Made by a program: the position numbers and the translations under genes. Source: DASUAS01 sp963841415 (GTDB taxonomy: Bacteria > Actinomycetota > Acidimicrobiia > IMCC26256 > DASPTH01). Taken from it: DNA of 64,000 bases. Positions within the stretch are counted from its first letter, which is position 1. Every line of letters starts with the position of its first letter. The stretch spans positions 1,302,001-1,366,000 of the forward strand of contig CAWJCN010000001.1 in the NCBI GenBank assembly GCA_963841415.1. The letters are read 5' to 3'. Below the pieces are notes generated by a model that ran no database searches, was not told where the DNA came from, and saw nothing but the letters and a program-made list of their open reading frames with translations. Below, in pieces: positions 40,677 through 49,813 of the stretch.

Positions 40677-41591
40677 ATGCTGTCCGACGAGAAGATCCTC
40701 ATCACGGGGCCGAGCGGCATGGTCGGCCGGGCGCTGGCCAGCGGGCTCGTCACCGACAACGACGTGTGGGGCGTTTCCCGGTTCGGGACCGAGCAGCACC
40801 GCACCTTCCTCGACGACCTCGGCGTGACGACGCGCTCGATCGACCTCGCGGTCGACGACTATGACGACCTGCCCGACGACTTCACCTACGTCGTGCACCT
40901 CGTGTTCGCGCGGGGCGGGGCGGACGACTTCGACCCGGTGCTCGCGAGCACCGCGTCGAGCACCGGCCGCGTGCTGGCCCACTGCCGCGCGGCGAAGGGC
41001 GCGCTGGTCATGTCGTCGCACGCGATCTACGGCTTGCGCGATGACCCGTGGTACCCGCAACGCGAGACCGACTCGCTCGGCGGCGCGGTACCGCCATGGG
41101 CGCCCACCAGCCCGGCCGCCAAGCTCACGATGGAGGCGGTGGCGCGCAGCGCCGCGGTCACCCTCGACCTTCCCGTGGTGATCACGCGACTCAACACGGT
41201 GTTCGGACCGTTTGGCGGCCTGCCCAACATGCACATGGCGGCGATCGCGACGGGCGACGCGATCGCAGCGCCGGCGGACCCGAACCCGCACTCGCCCATC
41301 CACACCGACGACATGCTCGCCCAGCTCGAAGCCTTGCTCGACAGCGCCAGCGCACCCGCCACCATCGTCAACTGGTCAGGCGACGAGCCCGTGACCACAC
41401 AGCAGTGGGCCGCGCTCGCCGCTGAGCTCGCGGGCACGACGGCCGAGATCACCGTGCACGAGATGCCCGGCATCGCGAAGGGTGCGGTCGCGGACCCGAC
41501 GAAGCGCATCGCCCTCACCGGCCCGGGCCAGGTCGACTGGAAGGACGCGCTCGCTCGCGTCTTCGAGGAGCTGACGCCATCGGTGACCTGA
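40677..41591 (+). CDS. NAD-dependent epimerase/dehydratase family protein
   Basis: A 304-residue extended SDR. The NAD(P) loop is ILITGPSGMVGRAL (about residues 7-20); VVHLVFARG and VMSSHAIYG follow, and the active-site lysine lies in SPAAKLTMEAVAR with the usual tyrosine position taken by a residue I cannot assign, so the catalytic triad is uncertain. The C-terminal part predicts a substrate-binding domain. Function unknown. ATG chosen from the leaderless box. Confidence 0.85.
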   Translation: MLSDEKILITGPSGMVGRALASGLVTDNDVWGVSRFGTEQHRTFLDDLGVTTRSIDLAVDDYDDLPDDFTYVVHLVFARGGADDFDPVLASTASSTGRVLAHCRAAKGALVMSSHAIYGLRDDPWYPQRETDSLGGAVPPWAPTSPAAKLTMEAVARSAAVTLDLPVVITRLNTVFGPFGGLPNMHMAAIATGDAIAAPADPNPHSPIHTDDMLAQLEALLDSASAPATIVNWSGDEPVTTQQWAALAAELAGTTAEITVHEMPGIAKGAVADPTKRIALTGPGQVDWKDALARVFEELTPSVT

Positions 41592-41662
41592 GGCGACAAT
41601 CCGCCGCTCGTCGTGCGCACCCGACAGCGGAGACGCGCCGCGGGCACCTGGCGTGACTGGTA

Positions 41663-41668
41663 CAGAAT
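41663..41668 (+). promoter_or_regulatory. Leaderless -10 (CAGAAT)
   Basis: Within TACAGAAT, 7 nt before ATG 41676. Confidence 0.45.
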
Positions 41669-41675
41669 GTCGCGC

Positions 41676-42470
41676 ATGGCCGACGACGCGAGCTACGTGA
41701 TCCGGACCGGCGCCGCGGCACGTGATCGATTGGAGTTGATCGCCCACTTGTTCTGGCCCACGACCGAGGCGTTCCTGGTGAGCAACGACGTGGTCGGGGT
41801 CGAGCGGTTCCTCGACGTCGGGTGCGGGATCGGTGACGTGGCGACGCGGGTGGGGAACGCGCTCGGCGTCGACGTGAATACCGAAGTGATCGACGCGGCG
41901 CGCCAGCGGTGCGAGTCGATGGGTTCCGCGGCGACGTTCCGCGTCGCCGGACTCGCCGACCTGGGCATCGACGGCGAACTGCGCGATTTCGACGCCGTGT
42001 ACGCGCGCTGCGTGCTCAGCCATCAGTCCGACCCGCGCACGGGACTCTCGTCGATGCTCGCGGCGGCGCGCCCCGGTGGGATGGTCATGGTCGAGGACGT
42101 CGAGGTCGCCGCTGTGTGGAGCTCACCGCCGAGCGACGCGCTCGCGCGTCATGTCGGGCTGCACGTCGCTGCCGCGCACGGCCTCGGCGCGCGTCCTGAC
42201 GTCGGCAGCGAGCTGGCCGCCATGCTGACGGGCCTCGGCGCCACCGACGTCCACCTCGACCTCGTGCAGCCGCTGTTGCGCCGGCCGGAGGACATCCAAG
42301 CTCACGCCCGCACCATGGAGGCCATCGCCGAGCCCGTGATCGCACAGGGCCTCGCCACCGAGGCCGAAGTGGCGGAGCTGGTCGAGGAGCTCGACGTGTT
42401 CGCCACGACGCCCGGCAACCTGGCGACACTCCCTCGTACGATCCAAGTCAGCGCGCGAGCACCTACGTAG
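41676..42470 (+). CDS. Class I SAM-dependent methyltransferase
   Basis: A 264-residue Rossmann-like methyltransferase. Motif I is FLDVGCGIGDVATRVG (about residues 47-62), the acidic end of strand 2 is VDVNTEVIDAAR, and ARCVLSHQSDP and PGGMVMVEDV are later motifs. No specific substrate can be inferred. The end overlaps the converging phosphoesterase gene by 8 nt. Confidence 0.9.
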   Translation: MADDASYVIRTGAAARDRLELIAHLFWPTTEAFLVSNDVVGVERFLDVGCGIGDVATRVGNALGVDVNTEVIDAARQRCESMGSAATFRVAGLADLGIDGELRDFDAVYARCVLSHQSDPRTGLSSMLAAARPGGMVMVEDVEVAAVWSSPPSDALARHVGLHVAAAHGLGARPDVGSELAAMLTGLGATDVHLDLVQPLLRRPEDIQAHARTMEAIAEPVIAQGLATEAEVAELVEELDVFATTPGNLATLPRTIQVSARAPT

Positions 42471-42924
42471 ATCCTGCCGCGACCTCCTCCCAGGTGCGCC
42501 CCGTCCGGACGCTGGCGGGCGATTCGCTCACGATGTCGGATCCGCGACGAGCGCCCGCGTCGGCGACCTTCACCAGGATCCACCGGTTGGCGCCCGTCTG
42601 CGTGAGCGCGAACCCGCCGCGGAGCTTCGAGCCGGAGGCGACGAACGAGAGGTGGGTCGGCGTCGAGCGCACGAGGTCGAACGTGCCCTCGTCCCAGATG
42701 ATGACGGCGCCGGTCCCCCGCCGCGACCCCTCGTGGACACCCTCGAAGTCACCGGCGTCGAGGTCGTGGTCGGGCACGGGGACGGCGAGGCGCTTCACGC
42801 CCGGGTCGAGTGACGGGCCCTTCGGAACGGCCCACGATCGCAGCACCCCGTCGAGCTCGAGCCGGAGGTCGAAGTGGAGCGTGGTGGCGTCGTGGAGCTG
42901 GACCACGAACCGAGGCTCGCGCAC
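42463..42924 (-). CDS. Stand-alone LigD-type 3'-phosphoesterase domain
   Basis: A 153-residue protein matching the N-terminal phosphoesterase module of bacterial LigD, which trims 3' ribonucleotides and phosphates at DNA ends during non-homologous end joining. Signature FVVQLHDATTLHFDLRLELDGVLRSWAVPKGPS (about residues 6-38) with the catalytic His/Asp set, then GTGAVIIWDEGTFD. Polymerase and ligase modules are absent, and neither ku nor ligD lies in the window. GTG 42924 has GGGAGG eight nt upstream. Confidence 0.9.
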   Translation of the reverse strand: MREPRFVVQLHDATTLHFDLRLELDGVLRSWAVPKGPSLDPGVKRLAVPVPDHDLDAGDFEGVHEGSRRGTGAVIIWDEGTFDLVRSTPTHLSFVASGSKLRGGFALTQTGANRWILVKVADAGARRGSDIVSESPASVRTGRTWEEVAAGST

Positions 42925-42990
42925 CGACGTCACCTCCCGGCTCGTGAATTCTCGGCTTTGCCGCTCCGCGCGGCGGGTAGCTTCAGTTTC

Positions 42991-43011
42991 GATACGGGTT
43001 CGGTCCGTATC
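42991..43011. promoter_or_regulatory. Perfect 7-bp inverted repeat, probable operator of the MFS gene
   Basis: GATACGG (42991-42997) and CCGTATC (43005-43011) around GTTCGGT, 38 bp before the MFS start. TetR-type repressors bind such GATAC...GTATC palindromes; no repressor gene is adjacent, so it would act from elsewhere. Confidence 0.5.
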
Positions 43012-43048
43012 AGTCTGCCGCCCACCACCCACTCTGCAGGGAGAAGCG

Positions 43049-44692
43049 ATGCTCGGCCGCCTGACCGACCCCGCGGTCGCGCACCGCCGGCGCTGGCTGA
43101 CACTCCTCGTCCTCTGCCTGAGCCTGATGGTGATCGGCATCGACAACACGATCCTCAACGTCGCCATCCCGACGTTGGCGAAGCCGACGAGCGCCGGTGG
43201 GCTCGGGGCGTCGGCGAGCGAGCTGCAGTGGATCGTCGACGCGTACACGATCGTGTTCGCCGGCTTGCTGTTGACGTCGGGCAGCCTCGGCGACCGCTTC
43301 GGTCGCTACCGCGCGCTGACGTTCGGCCTGATCGTGTTCGGGCTCGGCTCCGTGCTCTCCGCGTTCGCGCCGTCGGCGACCGTGCTCATCGGAACCCGCT
43401 CGCTCATGGGCATCGGGGCGTCGGCGATCATGCCGGCGACGCTCTCGATCATCGCCAACGTGTTCCACGACCCGCACGAGCGCGCGAAGGCGATCGGCGT
43501 GTGGGCCGGCGTGTCAGCGATCGGCATCGCCATCGGACCGATCGCGGGTGGTGTGCTCCTGCAGCACTTCTGGTGGGGATCGGTGTTCCTCGTGAACGTC
43601 CCTGTCGTCACCATCGCGCTCGTCGCGGGCTTCCTGCTCGTTCCCAACTCGAAGGACCCGAACGCGGGGAAGCTCGACCCGCTGGGTTCGCTCCTCTCGA
43701 TCGCGGGGCTGGCGATCGTGCTCTGGGCGATCATCGAGGGGCCGAGCAACGGCTGGGGGTCGACGTCGGTGCTCGCCGGCTTCGCGATCGGTGCCGCGAT
43801 CCTCGTCGGGTTCTTCGTGTGGGAGATCAACTGCCCCAACCCGATGCTCGACGTGCGCTTCTTCGAGAACCCGCGGTTCTCTGCCGCCAGCGGCGCGATC
43901 ACGCTGGCGTTCCTCGCGTTGTTCGGCACCATCTTCCTGCTGACGCAGTACATGCAGCAGGTCCTTGGCTACTCGACGGTTGAAGCCGGCGCGGTGTTCC
44001 TCCCGCAGTCGATCGTGTTGATGATCTTCGCTCCGATGTCCACGCGCTGGGTGCGCAAGTTCGGCAACAAGAAGGTCGTCGCGACCGGGCTGTTCATCCT
44101 CGCGACCGCGCTCGTGCTCATGGCGACGTTCGAGACCGACACGACCGGGTGGTGGGTCATCGCGGTCACTGCGCTGAGCGCGCTCGGCATGGCGCACGTC
44201 GTCGCACCGGCGACGGAATCGATCATGGGCTCGCTCCCCCGCGCCAAGGCGGGGGTCGGTTCCGCGATGAACGACACGACGCGGCAGGTCGGCGGTGCGG
44301 TCGGGGTCGCGCTGCTCGGATCGATCCTCGCCTCCGCGTTCCGGCCGAAGGTGCAGGACCTGCTCCATGGCAGTGTTCCCGGATCGCTGCTCGGCCGGAT
44401 CGAGGACTCACTGGGCAGCGCGCTCGGAGTCGCGCGCGACGACACCGCGGCGAAGCCGTTCGCGGGACGTATCGTCGACGCCGCGCACCACAGCTTCGTG
44501 AGTGGCATGCACGCGGCCGTGCTGGTGGCGGCGGCGATCGCGGTGATCGGCGGCATCGGCGTCGTGATCTGGCTCCCGGCGCGAGCACGCGCTCACCCCG
44601 ACGACATCGACATCGTCGTCAACGATCCCGAGGCGGTGGTCGAGGACGACCTCACACCGAGCGCGCCGATCGGCACTCCAGCACCGGGCTGA
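43049..44692 (+). CDS. MFS drug transporter, DHA2 (14-helix) type
   Basis: A 547-residue exporter with about 14 membrane helices. The first helix has DNTILNVAIPTL and the loop between helices 2 and 3 SGSLGDRFGRYRAL, the MFS motif A; GIGASAIMPATLSIIANVF is motif B-like. The C-terminus is a long acidic tail. Resembles EmrB/QacA proton-antiport pumps. ATG 43049 follows GGGAG six nt upstream, with a palindromic operator further up. An amidohydrolase gene follows after 22 bp. Confidence 0.95.
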   Translation: MLGRLTDPAVAHRRRWLTLLVLCLSLMVIGIDNTILNVAIPTLAKPTSAGGLGASASELQWIVDAYTIVFAGLLLTSGSLGDRFGRYRALTFGLIVFGLGSVLSAFAPSATVLIGTRSLMGIGASAIMPATLSIIANVFHDPHERAKAIGVWAGVSAIGIAIGPIAGGVLLQHFWWGSVFLVNVPVVTIALVAGFLLVPNSKDPNAGKLDPLGSLLSIAGLAIVLWAIIEGPSNGWGSTSVLAGFAIGAAILVGFFVWEINCPNPMLDVRFFENPRFSAASGAITLAFLALFGTIFLLTQYMQQVLGYSTVEAGAVFLPQSIVLMIFAPMSTRWVRKFGNKKVVATGLFILATALVLMATFETDTTGWWVIAVTALSALGMAHVVAPATESIMGSLPRAKAGVGSAMNDTTRQVGGAVGVALLGSILASAFRPKVQDLLHGSVPGSLLGRIEDSLGSALGVARDDTAAKPFAGRIVDAAHHSFVSGMHAAVLVAAAIAVIGGIGVVIWLPARARAHPDDIDIVVNDPEAVVEDDLTPSAPIGTPAPG

Positions 44693-44714
44693 TCACGCGA
44701 AGGGAACGAGAACG

Positions 44715-45692
44715 ATGCTCATCGCGATCGAGGAACACTGGATCTTGCCGGACTTGATGTCCGCCCTCCGCGCGCTGCCGCAGGAACTGAGCGACGAAAG
44801 CCTCGCCTTCAACGAGATGGGCGACAACCTGCAGCGTCTCGAGGACCTTGGCGTTGGTCGCATCGCGACCATGGACGCGCAAGGCATCGACCTGTCGATC
44901 CTCGCCCTGACGCCGCCGGGAACGCAGCCACTGCCCCCGACCGAGGCTCGGGAGCTGAGCCGCCGCGCCAACGACGTCGTCGCGGCCGCCGTCAGCAGCA
45001 ACCCCGCCCGACTTCGCTCGTTGTCCACGCTGCCGATGTCGTCACCGAAGGATGTCGTCGGCGAGCTCGAACGGGCGGCACGCCTGGGTCACGTCGGCAC
45101 CATGGTCTACGGCCGATCGGGCGACGTGTTCCTCGATGATCCCGTCTACGACGACTTCTTCGCGGCCGCCGCCGCGCTCGGGCAACCGATGTTCCTCCAT
45201 CCACAGCTGCCGTCGCCGGCCGTTCGTGACGCGTCGTACCGCGGCTTCGACCCCATGACCGATCTCGCCCTCGCCACGTTCGGGTGGGGGTGGCACCTCG
45301 ACGCCGGACTGGCGGCGCTCCGTCTGATCCTGCGCGGCACCTTCGACCGCCATCCGGATCTCCAGGTGGTGCTCGGCCATTGGGGAGAGATGCTGCTGTT
45401 CTGGCTGGACCGGGCCGACAGCCTCGCCCGGATCGTCGGCTTGGAACGATCGGTGTCGGACTACATCCGGTCGAACTTCTTCGTCACCAGCTCGGGAATG
45501 CTCAACCCGGCACTCCTCCAGCACACGCTGTCCGTGACCTCGGTCGACCGGTTGATCTTCTCCACCGACTACCCCTTCCTGCAGCCGACGCGAGAGGAGA
45601 TCGAAGCCTTCCTCGGGCACTTCTCCTCCGACGCTGAGCGGGAACGGTTCTCCTCGGCCAACGCGGCGTCGCTGTACGGCCTCGACATGTGA
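44715..45692 (+). CDS. Amidohydrolase-2 family protein (ACMSD/resorcylate-decarboxylase-like)
   Basis: A 325-residue TIM-barrel metal enzyme. Near the start EEHW replaces the usual HxH pair, as in decarboxylase members of the family; further ligands appear in FLHPQ, GHWGE and FSTDYPF (about residues 274-280). A decarboxylase or hydrolase acting on an aromatic acid is likely. It is co-transcribed with the MFS pump, so the two may remove one toxic compound. Confidence 0.9.
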   Translation: MLIAIEEHWILPDLMSALRALPQELSDESLAFNEMGDNLQRLEDLGVGRIATMDAQGIDLSILALTPPGTQPLPPTEARELSRRANDVVAAAVSSNPARLRSLSTLPMSSPKDVVGELERAARLGHVGTMVYGRSGDVFLDDPVYDDFFAAAAALGQPMFLHPQLPSPAVRDASYRGFDPMTDLALATFGWGWHLDAGLAALRLILRGTFDRHPDLQVVLGHWGEMLLFWLDRADSLARIVGLERSVSDYIRSNFFVTSSGMLNPALLQHTLSVTSVDRLIFSTDYPFLQPTREEIEAFLGHFSSDAERERFSSANAASLYGLDM

Positions 45693-45835
45693 GGGATCTG
45701 GGGTGGTGCTAGCACGACGAGGCTCGGTGTCCGGCCACCCGTGACCGCGGCCGACGATGGGTGAACACTCGGGGTCACGGAGGGCACGGAGACGCGGGGA
45801 GGTCGAGTGCCGGGGGCTGGTCAGGGGCGGAGCTC

Positions 45836-48229
45836 ATGAAGGCGGTGCGCCTGTGCGCGTCCGGAATCCTCCGCCGGCGCTGGGCGGGGATGCTCGCCAT
45901 CGCGTTGCTCGTGGGGCTGGGCGCGGGCGCAGTCCTGGCCGCGGCCGCGGGAGCTCGACGGAGCGAGACTGCGGCGAGCCGCCTGTACGCCAGGGGCCGA
46001 GTCGCCGATCTCGAGATGGACGCCTCCTCGGAGGATCGGGGCGCGCTCGCCGTCCCGATCCGGAGCATTCGACGACTCCCGGAAGTGCGCCACGCGACAA
46101 CCGTCGCCTTCTACGCGCTCGCGGTCGAGCACGCCGGCGCGGCGCCCCAGGTCAACGCGTACGCAGCCGCGAACGCCGACGGCACCTGGTTGTACGACTT
46201 CGACCGCATCGGCTTGTTGCCCAGCTTCCGGGGTCGCATGCCGAATCCGGCACGTGCGGACGAAGTCGTACCGACCGTGTCCGAGGCGCAGCTCCTGCAT
46301 CTGCACCTCGGAGAGCGCCTCCGGGTCGGCGTCGCGAAGTTCACGGACCAGAACGCATCCGCACCGTCGAGCTTCTCACTCATCACGCTGCGCGTCGTCG
46401 GCATCACGCACACACCGGTCGGCCTGCTCCAAGGAGCGCAATCGAGCGAGTCGTTCATGTTCGCCACGCCTGCTTTCGCGCGACGGTACGAGGCCGACAA
46501 TGTCGGAACGACGTCGTTCGTGTCACTGAAGCACCCAGGAGATCTGCAGTCGTTCGAACGACGGATCGTCGCCGCCTCGTCACCGACGACCTATGAGATC
46601 AAGTCCGCCGACCAGGAGCTGTCGACGTTCGCCCGCGTCGCGAGCCCCTACACCAACACGCTCTGGATCTTCGCGCTCGTCGCGGCCGCGGCCACGCTTC
46701 TGATCGTGGCCCAAGCGCTCGTTCGCATCGTCCGCATCGATGCCGCAATCGCCCCCGAGCTCCGGGCTCTCGGCGTCACGGCCGCTGGACGCACGGTGAT
46801 CGCGTCGGCACGCGCCGTCATCGCGGTGGCGATTGGCCTCGCCCTCGGCATGGCGCTGGCGATCGCCGCGTCTCCATTGTTCCCACTCGGGCTGGTGCGC
46901 CGGGTCGAACCGGATCCCGGCGTGCGTGTCGACACCACCACGCTCCTGTCAGGCGCGCTGGCAATGGGTGTGCTCCTCGTCATCGTCGTGGTGTGGACCG
47001 CTCGAGTTGCCGCTCGCGCCGCGGTCTCGACGGATCGACGACCAGGCGGAGGCTCGCGTGTCGCGACTTGGCTCGCCAACGTGAACGCGCCGGTGAGCAT
47101 CGTCAGCGGCACGCGCTGGGCGTTCCGCCGGACGGCGGGTACGACGGGCGCGTCGACGGGCACCTCGATCTTCGGGCTGGTCGCGGCGATCGCGGCCATG
47201 GCAGCCGCGCTCGTGTTCGGCGCCAACCTCGACCACGTCGATCAACCGTCTCGCTATGGACAGACGTGGGACGCCGAGATCGTCTCCGCGAGTACCCGCA
47301 TGCTCTCGCCCACAAGGGTGGCCCGTGCTCTGCGCGGCCACTCCGTGGCCCGCGGCCTCACCATCGGCACGCTCGGCGACGTCCGGCTCGGCGACCACGT
47401 CGTCCCGTCGTACGGGCTCACGATCCGGTACGGGCACGCGGCCCCCGTCGCCACCGTGGGACGACTCCCGTCGCGGCCCGACGAGCTCGCGGTCGGCGCC
47501 CGCACCCTGCGACAGCTCGGGAAGTCCGTCGGGGACACCGTCACCGCGACGGCCACCGATGGCACCCGGCACCGGCTCCGCATCATCGGTCAAACCAGGT
47601 TGCCGTCGCTCGACGTCAATTCGCCTGCCGTCGGCGCCGATGACGGTGGGCTGCTCACGACGGCCGGACTCGATCGTCTCAATCCGGACCTGCGCGGTGA
47701 GACCGACTTCGTCCTCGTGAACCTGGCTCCACACGCCACCCTGCACGACCTTCGGCGCGTCTTCGGCCCGAAGGACTACACGGTGACCGGTGCGACACCC
47801 CCGGCGTACATCGCGAGCTATCGCGACGTCACCTCCACGCCACTGGTACTGGCCGGTCTGCTCGCGGTCCTTGGCATCGGTGCCCTCGCGCATCTGCTCG
47901 TGACGTCCGTGCGGGCAAACCGGCGTGACCTCGCGGTGCTCAAGACGCTCGGCTGCACGCGGCGGCAGCTGTCCGTCATGGTGTTCTGGCAGGCGCTCCT
48001 GATCGTCATCATCGCGTCGACGATCGGACTCCTCGTCGGGGTGGGCCTCGGCCGCGCGGCCTGGAACCGGTTCGCGACCGGGCTCGATCTCGTGCCCGCG
48101 ACCCACGTGCCCGCCGCCGCCCTCGCCGCGATCGTCGTGGTCGCCGCGATCAGCGCCGTCCTCATCGCCTGGCACCCGGCACGGGCGGCGACCCGAGTGC
48201 ACGCGAGTCAGGTGCTGCGAGCCGAGTGA
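45836..48229 (+). CDS. FtsX-like ABC transporter permease without ATPase partner
   Basis: A 797-residue protein with eight membrane helices: one at the N-terminus (AGMLAIALLVGLGAGAVLAAAA), a large extracytoplasmic domain, three helices (about residues 270-410), a further helix near 455, another domain, and three C-terminal helices ending in the FtsX fold with RRDLAVLKTLGCTRRQLSVMVFWQALL. This is the MacB/LolC-type duplicated FtsX design. No ATP-binding cassette lies next to it, so it must pair with a distant ATPase. ATG 45836 with GGAG just upstream. Confidence 0.88.
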   Translation: MKAVRLCASGILRRRWAGMLAIALLVGLGAGAVLAAAAGARRSETAASRLYARGRVADLEMDASSEDRGALAVPIRSIRRLPEVRHATTVAFYALAVEHAGAAPQVNAYAAANADGTWLYDFDRIGLLPSFRGRMPNPARADEVVPTVSEAQLLHLHLGERLRVGVAKFTDQNASAPSSFSLITLRVVGITHTPVGLLQGAQSSESFMFATPAFARRYEADNVGTTSFVSLKHPGDLQSFERRIVAASSPTTYEIKSADQELSTFARVASPYTNTLWIFALVAAAATLLIVAQALVRIVRIDAAIAPELRALGVTAAGRTVIASARAVIAVAIGLALGMALAIAASPLFPLGLVRRVEPDPGVRVDTTTLLSGALAMGVLLVIVVVWTARVAARAAVSTDRRPGGGSRVATWLANVNAPVSIVSGTRWAFRRTAGTTGASTGTSIFGLVAAIAAMAAALVFGANLDHVDQPSRYGQTWDAEIVSASTRMLSPTRVARALRGHSVARGLTIGTLGDVRLGDHVVPSYGLTIRYGHAAPVATVGRLPSRPDELAVGARTLRQLGKSVGDTVTATATDGTRHRLRIIGQTRLPSLDVNSPAVGADDGGLLTTAGLDRLNPDLRGETDFVLVNLAPHATLHDLRRVFGPKDYTVTGATPPAYIASYRDVTSTPLVLAGLLAVLGIGALAHLLVTSVRANRRDLAVLKTLGCTRRQLSVMVFWQALLIVIIASTIGLLVGVGLGRAAWNRFATGLDLVPATHVPAAALAAIVVVAAISAVLIAWHPARAATRVHASQVLRAE

Positions 48230-48236
48230 TCGTGAG

Positions 48237-49364
48237 TCAGGCGTCGAAGTCGGGCCGGCGATACCCCGAGTGCTGGTCCGGTGAGCGGTGCGGGGGCCGC
48301 GCCGGCGTGATCGACTGCTGGCGAAGTCCGGGACGGCTCCCGGACCAGGGAGCGGGGGGCGCCAGCACGCGAGCGGCCCAGCGGTAGGCAAGGTCTTCGT
48401 AGTTGACTCGCCAGCCCCTGAAGTGCACCCACGCGTCGGCGGCGTCGCGTTCGGTGGCGAACCCGACCTCGTGCAGCAGGCGCACTGCGTCGGCGAACTC
48501 GGCGCGCGTGAGCTGGATCGGATCGTCGGGCCGCGGATCGTGTTCGTAGTGCCACCCGAGGGCTTCGGAAATTCGGCGCAGCGCCGTGTAGCCCATCCGC
48601 AGCGACAGGCGCGCCTGGGAGGGTGCGCTGGTTGGGTTCAGCGCCAGCTGCATCGCCGCCGCGTCGAGCACCGCGAGCAGCGCGACCGCCCACGACGACC
48701 ACGGATCGGGAGAACGGAAGAGGAGGAGGACCGGGTAGGTCGTGTGCGATTCCGAGAAGTCGGCCGCCCACTGCTCCCACTGACCGTAGAAGTCGGGCAG
48801 CGAGTCGACGATGCCGACGAGCTGATGGCGGATCAGGATCTCCGGCCCCCACGATGGCTCCCCGGCGCGACTCGCCAGCATGGTGATGAGCGACTCCCGG
48901 CGGTTGAACGCCGCGTACAACGCCGGCAGATACGCGATCTGCAGCGCGATGACCACGAACCCGGACGCCGCCGCGAAGATGACGATCGTGTCGTTGGTGA
49001 ACCGGGCGGACCGCGCGAGTCCGAGCGTGAACATCGCGGCGCCGACCTCGCTGGCCGCCTCGCCGACGTCACGCGTGTACGCGACCAGCATGACGGAGAA
49101 GCCGACGCCGAGGAGCAACAACCACGCGACGAGTTGCACCAGGACCGCCACGGGGCCGATCGGAGCCAGCACAGCGTCTTTGCCCTCGTACGTGGTCCGC
49201 CTCCTCGCGAGCGCGAAGAACACGCGCCGAGTCGACCGGTTGATCCAGATCGACAGCCGTCCCGGCCCCTGGATCGACCGCGGGAGCACCAAGGTGAACA
49301 CGACGCTCGCCCACGTCAGCAGCAGGATGGCCATTCCGAGGACGATTCCCAGCCACCGTGGCAT
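48237..49364 (-). CDS. Membrane protein with two-helix core, function unknown
   Basis: A 375-residue protein: one helix at the N-terminus (about residues 4-28), a pair around LVQLVAWLLLLGVGFSVMLV and IVIFAAASGFVVIALQIAYL (about residues 75-155), then a long soluble C-terminal domain. Two helices surrounding a region rich in Gly/Phe are reminiscent of potassium-channel-like proteins, but I cannot see a TVGYG filter. Starts: GTG 49367 or ATG 49364; AAGG lies about 8 nt upstream. Its end faces the FtsX gene end 7 bp away. Confidence 0.72.
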   Translation of the reverse strand: MPRWLGIVLGMAILLLTWASVVFTLVLPRSIQGPGRLSIWINRSTRRVFFALARRRTTYEGKDAVLAPIGPVAVLVQLVAWLLLLGVGFSVMLVAYTRDVGEAASEVGAAMFTLGLARSARFTNDTIVIFAAASGFVVIALQIAYLPALYAAFNRRESLITMLASRAGEPSWGPEILIRHQLVGIVDSLPDFYGQWEQWAADFSESHTTYPVLLLFRSPDPWSSWAVALLAVLDAAAMQLALNPTSAPSQARLSLRMGYTALRRISEALGWHYEHDPRPDDPIQLTRAEFADAVRLLHEVGFATERDAADAWVHFRGWRVNYEDLAYRWAARVLAPPAPWSGSRPGLRQQSITPARPPHRSPDQHSGYRRPDFDA

Positions 49365-49391
49365 CACAGAACCTTCGCGCGTGCGCGTTCG

Positions 49392-49778
49392 TCACGCGTC
49401 GGTGGTCGGCTCCTCGTACGGCGTCGGGGTGTACACCCTCGTCACCACTCGCCAGCCTTCGTCACGCTTCTCGACGACGTCGCGGTAGCGACCGGAGATG
49501 AAACGACCGTCGCGGCGCATGCCGACAAGCCGCGAGTGGAGGATCGCACCCTCGTGCGTCTCGTCGACGTAGACGTTCGTCATGAGGTGGGTGCGCGGGT
49601 GCTTCGCGCCCCGCATGAACTCGCGGATCCCTTCGAGGCCCTCCATGATCTCGTCGGGGACCTCGAACGTGGCCTCGTCGACGAAGATCCGACTCAATCC
49701 CTCCCAGTCGCGGTCGTCGATGAGGTCGCCGTAGCGGCCGGGAAGCTCCTGCAGCTCGAGTCGATCGGCGAGATCCAC
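49392..49778 (-). CDS. SnoaL-like (NTF2-fold) protein
   Basis: A 128-residue NTF2-fold protein with the LIDDRDWEGLSRIFVDEATFEV and GRYRDVVEKRDEGWRVVTRVY segments typical of bacterial SnoaL_4 dehydratases/isomerases. It follows an LLM oxidoreductase gene on the same strand (35-nt gap), so the pair may act on one substrate. GTG 49778 is chosen. Confidence 0.85.
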   Translation of the reverse strand: MDLADRLELQELPGRYGDLIDDRDWEGLSRIFVDEATFEVPDEIMEGLEGIREFMRGAKHPRTHLMTNVYVDETHEGAILHSRLVGMRRDGRFISGRYRDVVEKRDEGWRVVTRVYTPTPYEEPTTDA

Positions 49779-49813
49779 GGTCGCGTGCCTTTCTCTCCGG
49801 GGAAGGAAGATCG

